Origin: WHTB01 sp050699035
Lineage (GTDB): Bacteria > Actinomycetota > Actinomycetes > Propionibacteriales > Nocardioidaceae
NCBI GenBank assembly: GCA_050699035.1
Contig: JBOHDE010000107.1
Location: forward strand, 1-12,677
Length of the DNA: 12,677 nucleotides
Reading direction: 5' to 3'
Below the pieces are notes generated by a model. The model ran no database searches. It had not been told where the DNA came from and saw only the letters and a list, made by a program, of their open reading frames with translations. Position 1 is the stretch's first letter; the number at the start of each line of letters is the position of its first letter. Of this stretch, positions 1 to 6,506 are shown piece by piece. The translations under genes and the position numbers were made by a program.

Positions 1-445
1 TGCCGCTGCCGATGACCACCAGCCCGGCCTCGACGACGCCCGGGTCGATCAGCACCGGCCAGTCGGCGGGGAGGCCGATCGGGGTGATCCCGCCGTATTC
101 CATCGCGGTGGCGCTGGTCGCGAACTCGGTGTTGGCGAACGACGCCTTGCGCGTGTCCAGGTGCCGGCGGACGACGTTGTTGACGTCGGCGCGGGTGGTC
201 GCCAGCACCACACACGCGGCGTGCCGCTCGACACCGGACCGCCGGCCGGTCACGATCACGCAGTTGGCCGAGACATCCATGGGTACGTCGTACGCTTCGC
301 ACAGCGCCGCGGTGTCGGCCAGGTCGGGGTCGATCGGCGCCACCTGGGCCGACGGTGCCTGCCCGGCGGCCAGGCTGGCGGCGACCGGGACCGCGAGCAG
401 GTCGGCGTGGTCGCGGGCGGGTACGGTCTCCAGGCGTCCGAACAT
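1..445 (-). CDS. ybaK: YbaK/EbsC-family aminoacyl-tRNA deacylase, 3' end cut off
   Basis: The reverse strand is open from an ATG at 445-443 to the window edge, giving 148 residues with no stop. The core matches the YbaK/prolyl-tRNA synthetase-associated domain: an RRHLDTRK segment with the conserved Lys at about residue 100, then EYGGITPIGLP (about 116-126) and VLIDPGV (131-137). In the family this is the editing fold that hydrolyses mischarged aminoacyl-tRNAs (Cys-tRNAPro or similar) in the cytoplasm. Family members are about 155-180 residues, so perhaps 10-30 C-terminal residues lie outside the window. The gene is divergent from cobQ, and its ATG overlaps a possible plus-strand ATG in the same CATG. 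No clear Shine-Dalgarno is seen before the start. The fold assignment is firm; the exact tRNA substrate is not known. Confidence 0.85.
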   Translation of the reverse strand, partial: MFGRLETVPARDHADLLAVPVAASLAAGQAPSAQVAPIDPDLADTAALCEAYDVPMDVSANCVIVTGRRSGVERHAACVVLATTRADVNNVVRRHLDTRKASFANTEFATSATAMEYGGITPIGLPADWPVLIDPGVVEAGLVVIGSG

Positions 446-470
446 GGACCCATTCTGGCGGGGAGGCGAA

Positions 471-2009
471 GTGGCCGTGGCACCGGTGCATGGCTCGCTG
501 CTGGTCGCCGGCACGACGTCGGACGCGGGCAAGAGCGTCGTGACGACCGCGTTGTGCCGCTGGCTTCGACGGCAGGGGGTGTCGGTCGCGCCGTACAAGG
601 CGCAGAACATGTCGAACAACTCGATGGTCACCGCGGACGGCGCCGAGATCGGTCGGGCGCAGTGGGTCCAGGCGCTGGCCGCCGGCGCGGAGCCGGAGGC
701 GGCGATGAACCCGGTGCTGTTGAAGCCGGGCAGCGACCGGCGCAGCCACGTCGTGGTGATGGGTCGGCCGTTCGGCGAGCTGGACGCGATGTCGTTCGCG
801 GGGGAGCGGTCGGCGCTGGCGGAGGCGGCGTATGCGGCCTACGACGACCTGCGCGGCCGGTTCGACGTGGTCGTGTGCGAGGGCGCCGGCAGCCCGGCAG
901 AGATCAACCTGCGGCGCTGGGACTACGTCAATATGGGTCTCGCCCAGCACGGTCACATCCCCGTCGTCGTGGTCGGCGACATCGACCGCGGCGGCGTGTT
1001 CGCGTCCATGTTCGGCACGGTCGCCCTGCTCGACGCCGCCGACCAGGCGCTGGTGGCCGGCTTCGTCGTGAACAAGTTCCGCGGCGACGTACGTCTGCTC
1101 CGCCCCGGCCTCGACCAGCTGCACGGCCTGACCGGTCGGCCGGTCCTGGGCGTACTCCCGTGGGAGCCCGCGGTCTGGCTCGACTCGGAAGACGCCCTCG
1201 ACCTCGACGGCCGGCGGGCCGACTGGCCGACCGACGACGAGGTGCTCAGGGTCGCGGTCGTCCGGCTGCCTCGGATCAGCAACTTCACCGACGTCGACGC
1301 GCTCGGCCTGGAGCCGAACGTCGACGTCCGCTTCGTGCACGACGCCGCTGGCCTGCGGTCCGCCGACCTGGTGGTGCTCCCCGGCACCCGCGCCACCATC
1401 GACGACCTGGCCTGGCTGCGCGAGCACCGGCTTGACGCCGCGTTGGCCCGGCGGGTCGCCGAGGGTCGGCCCGTCCTCGGTATCTGTGGCGGGCTCCAGC
1501 TGCTCGGCTCCGTGGTGGACGACCTGGCCAGGGTCGAGTCGGCGCACCCGCGCAAGGTCGACGGGCTCGGCCTGCTCCCCGTACGCACGACGTTCGGCCC
1601 CGCCAAGGTGGTCGGCGCGGCCCGTGGTGAGTGGCGCGGCATCCCGGTCGGCGGCTACCGGATCCACCACGGTCTGGTCGAGGTCGACGCGGGTGAGGCG
1701 TTCCTCGACGGCTGCCGCGACGGCGTCGTCTGGGGCACGTCGTGGCACGGCGCTCTGGAGCACGACGAGTTCCGCCGGGCGTTCCTCACCGAGGTCGCCG
1801 GCCAGGCCGGGCGGACGGCGTTCCGGCCGCGAACGGACGTGTCCTTCGCGGCGGCTCGTGAGCAGCGGCTGGAGCGGCTCGCCGACCTGGTCGAAGAGCA
1901 CCTCGACACCGAGGCGTTGTGGCGGCTGGTCGAGCACGGCGCGCCGGCCGGACTGCCGTTCGTTGCTCCTGGCGCACCAGACCAGGTACAGTACCCCCCT
2001 AGGGTATGA
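471..2009 (+). CDS. cobQ: Cobyric acid synthase (adenosylcobyrinate a,c-diamide amidase)
   Basis: This cytoplasmic enzyme performs the four glutamine-dependent, ATP-driven amidations that convert adenosylcobyrinic acid a,c-diamide to adenosylcobyric acid in cobalamin synthesis. The 512-residue product has the full family layout. An N-terminal dethiobiotin-synthetase-like ATPase domain carries GTTSDAGKS (14-22) and KAQNMSNNS (43-51). A C-terminal class I glutamine amidotransferase domain has nucleophile Cys339 in GICGG and His426 in SWHG. I chose GTG 471, which has GGGAGG at 461-466 just upstream. Other in-frame starts are ATG 444, which overlaps the divergent ybaK start, and GTG 477. The open frame continues back to base 12, but that part is antisense to ybaK and not cobQ-like. 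No other cobalamin gene is in the window, and the short upstream gap leaves no room for a cobalamin riboswitch. The last codons carry the promoter of the next gene. Confidence 0.95.
   Translation: MAVAPVHGSLLVAGTTSDAGKSVVTTALCRWLRRQGVSVAPYKAQNMSNNSMVTADGAEIGRAQWVQALAAGAEPEAAMNPVLLKPGSDRRSHVVVMGRPFGELDAMSFAGERSALAEAAYAAYDDLRGRFDVVVCEGAGSPAEINLRRWDYVNMGLAQHGHIPVVVVGDIDRGGVFASMFGTVALLDAADQALVAGFVVNKFRGDVRLLRPGLDQLHGLTGRPVLGVLPWEPAVWLDSEDALDLDGRRADWPTDDEVLRVAVVRLPRISNFTDVDALGLEPNVDVRFVHDAAGLRSADLVVLPGTRATIDDLAWLREHRLDAALARRVAEGRPVLGICGGLQLLGSVVDDLARVESAHPRKVDGLGLLPVRTTFGPAKVVGAARGEWRGIPVGGYRIHHGLVEVDAGEAFLDGCRDGVVWGTSWHGALEHDEFRRAFLTEVAGQAGRTAFRPRTDVSFAAAREQRLERLADLVEEHLDTEALWRLVEHGAPAGLPFVAPGAPDQVQYPPRV
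1963..1992 (+). promoter_or_regulatory. Sigma70-type promoter inside the end of cobQ
   Basis: TTGCTC (1963-1968) and TACAGT (1987-1992) are separated by 18 nt, a good -35/-10 pair for a housekeeping sigma factor. The predicted start point is about 1999, some 36 nt before ATG 2036. The dyad at 1991-2007 covers the end of the -10 and the start point, which is where a repressor would act. The spacing and position are read from sequence; promoter activity is inferred. Confidence 0.6.
1991..2007. promoter_or_regulatory. CsoR/RicR-type copper-responsive operator
   Basis: GTACCCCCCTAGGGTAT contains the dyad TACCC-N5-GGGTA (1992-2006). This fits the ACCC-N5-GGGTA consensus I recall for actinobacterial CsoR and the related mycobacterial RicR site. 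In that family the Cu(I)-free tetramer represses and copper releases it; relatives sense persulfide, formaldehyde or nickel. The site overlaps the -10 at 1987-1992, ends at the cobQ stop codon, and lies 28 nt before the start of the membrane-protein gene. No csoR-like gene is in the window, so the regulator would act from elsewhere. Confidence 0.65.
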
Positions 2010-2035
2010 GGAAGACCGGGCATAGGGAGACAGTC

Positions 2036-2629
2036 ATGGACGCCACCGACAACCAGCTCACCACCGGCCGGAGCGACACCCGCGACGGCGGGACCCTCGG
2101 TCGGCTCACCAGCCGGTGGCCGACCGCGGCCGGTATCGCCATGGCCGCCCTGACCGGACTCGGCATCGCCGAGGGCGGTGAGGTTGCCGCGGTCGTGACC
2201 GCCTCCGGCTTCGTCTACCTCGGTGCGGCCGCACTGCGGCGACGCTCGGCTGCCTGGCCGATGTTCCTGGTCAGCTTCGTGGTGATCGCGATCGGCAACA
2301 TCAGCCCGGGAGTGGACCCGACCTGGTGGCTGCTTGCCGTCGTCACCGTCCTGGTGGTGTACGGCCTGGCGAAGGGTGCTTTACGTCCGGCCTGGGGCGT
2401 ACCCCTGCAGCTGGCCGCGATGGTCGTGCTGGCCACGACCGCGATCGTCGCCGTCCAGGTCGGTGCGACCTGGGCCGGCGTGCTGGTCGCCGCCGGCCTG
2501 CTCGCGCATGCGGCCTGGGACGTGCACCACCACCGGGTCGAGCGGGTCGTCGCCCGGTCGATGGCGGAGTTCTGTGCGGTCCTGGACACGGTCCTCGCGT
2601 TGATCGTCCTGGCCGTCACCTTCGCCTGA
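2036..2629 (+). CDS. Uncharacterised polytopic membrane protein, probably copper-regulated
   Basis: I do not recognise a named family. The 197-residue product has a polar N-terminal tail (1-28) and about seven hydrophobic segments (about 30-46, 49-67, 75-90, 96-112, 122-140, 144-162 and 180-196). Between the last two is a polar stretch with AWDVHHHRVERVV (159-172), then AEFCAVLD (177-184). The three adjacent His (164-166), Asp162, Glu178, Cys180 and Asp184 could bind a metal or heme, but this is inference. Start ATG 2036 has AGGGAGA at 2024-2030 with ideal spacing. An in-frame ATG at 2006 lies inside the operator, near the predicted start point, and lacks a ribosome site. The gene follows cobQ but has its own promoter and CsoR-type operator, so copper or a related thiophilic stress is the likely inducer. 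It ends just before a long hairpin shared with the convergent MFS gene. Confidence 0.85.
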   Translation: MDATDNQLTTGRSDTRDGGTLGRLTSRWPTAAGIAMAALTGLGIAEGGEVAAVVTASGFVYLGAAALRRRSAAWPMFLVSFVVIAIGNISPGVDPTWWLLAVVTVLVVYGLAKGALRPAWGVPLQLAAMVVLATTAIVAVQVGATWAGVLVAAGLLAHAAWDVHHHRVERVVARSMAEFCAVLDTVLALIVLAVTFA

Positions 2630-2642
2630 CGGCCCGGCCCTG

Positions 2643-2709
2643 CCCGGTGAGTGTGACGTTTTCGACAGACACGCCGGCGTGTCGCGTCGAAGACGTCACA
2701 CTCACCGGG
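2643..2709. terminator. 67-nt near-perfect inverted repeat between convergent genes
   Basis: The left arm starts CCCGGTGAGTGTGACGT (2643-2659) and the right arm ends ACGTCACACTCACCGGG (2693-2709), a 17-bp perfect match. Inside are a T/G position (a GU pair in RNA), a 6-bp TTCGAC/GTCGAA match, a 1x2 internal loop and a 16-bp palindrome, GACACGCCGGCGTGTC, at the centre. In all there are 31 Watson-Crick pairs with almost no loop. It begins 13 nt after the membrane-protein stop and overlaps the last codons of the MFS gene, so it can serve as a bidirectional terminator. It lacks a U-tract. The length and symmetry would also fit a dispersed intergenic palindrome or mobile-palindrome remnant. Confidence 0.7.
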
Positions 2710-3859
2710 GGAGTCGGCGGGTGGATGGCAGCCACCGTGGGAGCAGGGCGGCGAGCAGCAGCAGCCAGCCGGCCAGGGCGGCGACGAGCACCGTCACCGA
2801 CAGCCAGATCGCCCCGACCGCGAAGCCGACGAACAGCACGATCGCGAACAGCTCCGACAGCAGGCCGGCGACGGAGGTCACCGTGGCCCGGGCGTCACCC
2901 TCGATCAGGTCCTGCAGCCGGGTCTCGGCGATGACGATGGTCAGCTGCAGCAGGCCGTAGCCGACGGCGATCGGCACGAACCCCGCCGGATGTGCGGACA
3001 GTGCCCCCGCGCCGAGCAGCACCGCGGCCAGCACCAGCGACGGCACGATGACGCCAGCGCGGGCCCGCTCGGCCAGGGCCGCGCCGACCGCCTGGGCGGC
3101 GACGGTCAGGGCGATCAGCAGCGGCACGACGTCGGTCGGGCTGCCCAGGTCGGTGGCGAGCAGCGGGAAGTACTCGTCGAAGGCCAAGAAGCCGGGCAGC
3201 AGGGCGGCCACCAGCACGGCGCCACGGACCGGGACCGAGTGCCGGGCCTCCCGCAGCCCGCTGCGCAGCATGCCGACGTACCCCGTGGTGCGGGTCGACC
3301 TGGCCCGGGTCGGCGTCGGCAGGCTGAGCGCCACCGCCGCCTGCACCACGCAGGTGGCGACGCTGGCCCAGCCGACCAGTGCGAAGCCGCCGAGCGGGAG
3401 CAGCACCGCGGCCAGCAGGGTGGCGGCGAGGTTGAGGACGAAGCTGCCGGCCCGACCGCGGGCGATGATCCGCTGGTAGCTGCGGACGGCGTCGTGGGCG
3501 ACCAGCTCGTCGTAGACGTACGCCTCGTAGGTGCCCGAGCTGAGACTGCTGCCGACGCCCCACAAGACGAAGCCGACGGCGAAGGCAGGGTACGACGGGA
3601 ACAGCGTCCAGGCGGCGAACCCGCCCCCGCTCAGCAGTGCGCTGGCGACCAGCAGGACACGCCGCGAGACCACATCGGCGAGAGCGCCGGACGGCACCTC
3701 AAGGAGCACCGCAGTTGCCGACCAGATCACGAACAGCGAGGAGATCTGGCTGGTCGACAGACCGTGCTGCGCGAACAGCACGGCATAGACCGGGTAGTAG
3801 AAGATGAAGTCGGCGAGCGCCACGTAGGCGATTGCGCGGCCACCGAACCACCGCGGCAA
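2702..3859 (-). CDS. Major facilitator superfamily transporter, probable exporter
   Basis: The 385-residue product is almost wholly hydrophobic, with about 12 membrane helices. It carries the MFS loop 2-3 motif A at 58-67 (GALADVVSRR), where Asp62 and the Arg pair match the family signature. The layout resembles drug/H+ antiporter-type MFS proteins; the substrate cannot be read from sequence. The start is probably TTG 3859, giving LPRWFGGR, because an in-frame TGA at 3880-3878 lies seven codons upstream. No Shine-Dalgarno is visible before this TTG. A mini-ORF from ATG 3904 (MDFSTRHS) ends at that TGA in the same frame. The gene is divergent from the serine hydrolase at 4005 across 145 nt, and convergent with the membrane protein at 2036, with the 2643-2709 hairpin between them. 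Confidence 0.88.
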   Translation of the reverse strand: MPRWFGGRAIAYVALADFIFYYPVYAVLFAQHGLSTSQISSLFVIWSATAVLLEVPSGALADVVSRRVLLVASALLSGGGFAAWTLFPSYPAFAVGFVLWGVGSSLSSGTYEAYVYDELVAHDAVRSYQRIIARGRAGSFVLNLAATLLAAVLLPLGGFALVGWASVATCVVQAAVALSLPTPTRARSTRTTGYVGMLRSGLREARHSVPVRGAVLVAALLPGFLAFDEYFPLLATDLGSPTDVVPLLIALTVAAQAVGAALAERARAGVIVPSLVLAAVLLGAGALSAHPAGFVPIAVGYGLLQLTIVIAETRLQDLIEGDARATVTSVAGLLSELFAIVLFVGFAVGAIWLSVTVLVAALAGWLLLLAALLPRWLPSTRRLPR

Positions 3860-4004
3860 CGAGTCAGCGGCGGGGGGTCAAGAGTGTCGGGTCGAGAAGT
3901 CCATGTGCTGACTGTGCCAACGCGGTCCGACGGTTCGCAAGGGTTTTACCGCGGCGGTCGCGCCGACATGGAAGCCACCTGAGAAGGGCGGGTCGGTAGG
4001 GTCG

Positions 4005-5405
4005 GTGACCGTGACCGAACTCGCCCGCGCGGCCGTGGTTGACGCCGTCCGCTACTTCGACTCGTGGCTGGCGTTTCGACAGCGCTACAGCAGGATCCCG
4101 GGCATCCAGGCCGCCGTACTGCACGACGACGAGGTGCTGCTGTCCGGTGCGTACGGCCTCGCCGACGTGGAGGCCGGGGTCGCGCTGACGAGTCGGCATC
4201 TGTTCCGGGTCGCGTCGCACTCGAAGACGTTCACGGCGACAGCGGTGATGCAGCTGGTCGAGCAGGGCGAGCTCCGGCTCGACGACACGGTTGGACCGCT
4301 GCTGCCGTTCCTGGAGGAGTCGCCGCTGGCCGCCGTGACGGTGCGCGAGCTGCTCTCGCACGGCGGCGGTGTCGTGCGCGACGGCTGGGACGCCGACTTC
4401 TGGCAGCTCGCGCACGAGTTCCCCGACGAGCAGGCGCTGCGGCTGACCAGCCTGGACGGGGCCGACATCCGGCCGGCCAACGAGTCGTTCAAGTACTCCA
4501 ACATCGGCTACTCGCTGCTCGGCCAGGTGGTGGCCGCCGCCTCCGGTCAGCCGTACGACGTCTATGTGCGCGAGCACATCGTGGACCGGCTCGGGCTGAA
4601 GGACACCGGTCCGGAGTACGACCAGGCGCGAGCGGGCGAGTACGCCACCGGCTACTCCGCACTCAGCTACGCCGACCGGCGGATTCCTATCGACCACGTC
4701 GCCACCGGGGCGATGGCCGCCGCGACCGGCTTCTTCAGCACGGCCGAGGACGTCGTTCGGTACGCCTCCGCGCACTTCCACGGGGACCAGCGGCTGCTGA
4801 CCGACGCATCGAAGCGGCAGATGCAGCGCACCGAGTGGAAGGTCGACGGCACGCCCACCGAGTACGGGCTGGGGCTCGCCGTGGTGGCCATCGGCGGCCG
4901 GCGGCTGCTCGGTCACAGCGGCGGGTTCCCGGGCCACATCACCCGCACGATCTTCGACCCGGTCGACCGGCTGGCCGTCTCCGTACTCACCAACGCTGCC
5001 GACGGACCAGCCGAGATGCTGGCGGCCGGACTTGTCCGGATGGTCAACCTGGCAACGGAGTCCGATCGACTGGCCGACCCAGACCTGGCTCGTTTCACCG
5101 GCCGGTTCGCGAGCCTGGGGGGTGTGCAGGACGTCGTCGCCTTGGGCGGCCAGCTGTACCTGCTCGACCCCACCGTCGACGACCCGACCGACGCACCGGT
5201 GCGACTGACCGTCCTCGACGAACGGTCGCTACGGATGTCGGGTGGCAGCGCCTACCGAGCGCCGGGGGAGACGGCGCACTACACCTTCGCCGACGACGGG
5301 TCGGTCGCCTCGATCCGGACGGGGACGACGGCGTACCCGATCGAGCGGGTGACCGAGGCCGCGCAGGTGCGCCAGCGCATCAGCCTAGGCTCGCCGCTGG
5401 TCTGA
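4005..5405 (+). CDS. Beta-lactamase-fold serine hydrolase (class C/PBP4-like family)
   Basis: The 466-residue product belongs to the beta-lactamase family of serine hydrolases, which includes class C beta-lactamases, D-aminopeptidases and esterases. The three active-site motifs are present: Ser71-His-Ser-Lys74 (SxxK), Tyr164-Ser-Asn166 (YxN) and His304-Ser-Gly-Gly (in place of KTG, as in esterase-like members). There is no signal peptide, so it should be cytoplasmic, which argues against a role in periplasmic or secreted beta-lactam resistance. Residues from about 360 form a separate C-terminal beta-rich domain (RFTGRF..., then YLLDP) like that of many family members. GTG 4005 is the longest start; GTG 4011, also in frame, is better spaced from AGGG at 3998-4001. 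It is the first gene of a probable operon, with 26 nt to the next. The substrate is unknown. Confidence 0.88.
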   Translation: MTVTELARAAVVDAVRYFDSWLAFRQRYSRIPGIQAAVLHDDEVLLSGAYGLADVEAGVALTSRHLFRVASHSKTFTATAVMQLVEQGELRLDDTVGPLLPFLEESPLAAVTVRELLSHGGGVVRDGWDADFWQLAHEFPDEQALRLTSLDGADIRPANESFKYSNIGYSLLGQVVAAASGQPYDVYVREHIVDRLGLKDTGPEYDQARAGEYATGYSALSYADRRIPIDHVATGAMAAATGFFSTAEDVVRYASAHFHGDQRLLTDASKRQMQRTEWKVDGTPTEYGLGLAVVAIGGRRLLGHSGGFPGHITRTIFDPVDRLAVSVLTNAADGPAEMLAAGLVRMVNLATESDRLADPDLARFTGRFASLGGVQDVVALGGQLYLLDPTVDDPTDAPVRLTVLDERSLRMSGGSAYRAPGETAHYTFADDGSVASIRTGTTAYPIERVTEAAQVRQRISLGSPLV

Positions 5406-5431
5406 CCGGCCGGGTCTGGAAGGCTGGCGAG

Positions 5432-5884
5432 ATGACCGAGCCGGACGTACAGTGTGCCCGCTTCGACGCGCTCCCCGCGCGCATGGCGTACCTGCTGTGG
5501 AAGCTGCGGGTCGACGTGTTCGTGGTCGAGCAGCAGTCCGTGTACCCCGAGCTCGACGGCCGCGACCTGGACCCCGGCACCAGGCACCTGTGGACCGAGC
5601 AGGATGCTGTGCCGACGGCGTACCTTCGGGTGCTGGACGAGCCCGACGGCACGGCGCGGATCGGTCGGGTCTGCGTCGCGGCGCCACATCGCGGTGAGGG
5701 GTTGGCGAGGCTGTTGATGCTGCGTGCGCTGCGTGAGGTCGGGAAGCGCGACAGCGTGCTCAACGCGCAGGCCTACCTCGTCGCGTGGTATGCCGGTCTC
5801 GGGTACGTCGTCACCGGCGACGAGTACCTGGACGACGGCATCCCGCATGTACCCATGAGGAGGACGGGAGCGGACCATGAATGA
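5432..5884 (+). CDS. elaA: ElaA-type GNAT N-acetyltransferase
   Basis: The 150-residue product follows E. coli ElaA throughout. It has LRVDVFVVEQQ (25-35), YPELDGRDLD (38-47) and RHLW (51-54). The acetyl-CoA-binding turn is HRGEGLA (85-91), followed by AQAYLVAWYAGLGY and a C-terminal DDGIPHVPM (134-142). GNAT proteins transfer acetyl from acetyl-CoA to amines; the ElaA acceptor is not established. ATG 5432 has GGAAGG at 5418-5423 with 8-nt spacing. It is the second gene of the plus-strand unit, 26 nt after the serine hydrolase, and overlaps the next gene by 8 nt, so translation is probably coupled. Family assignment is firm and function generic. Confidence 0.9.
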   Translation: MTEPDVQCARFDALPARMAYLLWKLRVDVFVVEQQSVYPELDGRDLDPGTRHLWTEQDAVPTAYLRVLDEPDGTARIGRVCVAAPHRGEGLARLLMLRALREVGKRDSVLNAQAYLVAWYAGLGYVVTGDEYLDDGIPHVPMRRTGADHE

Positions 5885-6506
5885 GCCGATCACCGAACGG
5901 GTTCAGCGACCCGCCGGCCCGCCCGCCGACCGGGTAGTCGTCGCGGTGACCGTCGGGGCGCCGGCGGACGCGGTGTGGCACGCGCTCCGCGATGTCGCGT
6001 CGCTGCATCGCTGGCATGGCTGGGACTACCCCGACCTCGACGCCGAGATCGAGCAGATCTACCACGGCGACGCGACGGTCGCCGACGAGGACGACCGCAC
6101 GCTCGAGACCGGTGCGGGTCGCTTCGAGCTCACCGAGACGACGGCGGGTACGCGCGTCCGGGTGCTGCGATCCGGGGAGGCCGAGGGGTACGACGAGATC
6201 GACGAGGGCTGGACGACGTTCGTGCACCAGCTGAGGTTCTACCTCGAGCGGCATCTGGGGCAGCACCGGCGGACCGTCCGGGTCGAGGGTGCGTCGCCGC
6301 CGGACGTCGAGCGCGAGGTGTGGTTCGAGTCGGCGCACCAACGCGGCCTCGCCGTGCCCGAGTGGGGCGACGCGCTGATGGTCGTCAGCACGCCGCCCGA
6401 AGGCAGCGGGAGCATCCTGGTCTCGGGGTACGACCTGGACGACGCGTCCTGGCGGGAGATCGAGGAGTCGGTGGGTCAGGAGGGGGATCAGTCCGGCAGC
6501 CGGTAG
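5877..6506 (+). CDS. SRPBCC (START-like) domain protein
   Basis: The 209-residue product looks like the SRPBCC/polyketide cyclase-like lipid-binding fold. VVVAVTVGAPADAVWHALRD is followed by SLHRWHGWD (about 42-50), the usual first strand, helix and Trp-containing turn. A repeating beta pattern follows (RFELTETTAGTRVRVLRSG) and then a long amphipathic helix near GWTTFVHQLRFYLERHL. Such proteins bind hydrophobic ligands or act as cyclases, hydrolases or Hsp90 co-factors; no ligand can be named. ATG 5877 lies inside the elaA end (8-nt overlap), with GGAGG at 5859-5863 and GGGAG at 5866-5870 upstream. The 3' end overlaps the convergent alpha/beta hydrolase by 19 nt. After about residue 150 the match to the fold is less clear to me. 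Confidence 0.82.
   Translation: MNEPITERVQRPAGPPADRVVVAVTVGAPADAVWHALRDVASLHRWHGWDYPDLDAEIEQIYHGDATVADEDDRTLETGAGRFELTETTAGTRVRVLRSGEAEGYDEIDEGWTTFVHQLRFYLERHLGQHRRTVRVEGASPPDVEREVWFESAHQRGLAVPEWGDALMVVSTPPEGSGSILVSGYDLDDASWREIEESVGQEGDQSGSR

Noticed and set aside
12..470. In-frame upward extension of the cobQ reading frame by 153 codons
   Set aside because: It is antisense to a recognisable YbaK-family gene, has no cobalamin-related or known domain, and the CobQ homology begins only after 490.
400..470. Cobalamin riboswitch upstream of cobQ
   Set aside because: There is no space between the divergent genes and no B12-box-like sequence seen.
4005..5405. Beta-lactam resistance gene
   Set aside because: It has the serine hydrolase motifs but no signal peptide and HSGG in place of KTG, more typical of esterase or peptidase-like members.
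4064..5884. 606-codon plus-strand open frame over the serine hydrolase and elaA
   Set aside because: Its last part is the genuine ElaA sequence in frame; the rest is an Arg/Gly-rich alternate frame of the serine hydrolase. It is not a fusion protein, since elaA has its own ribosome site and start.
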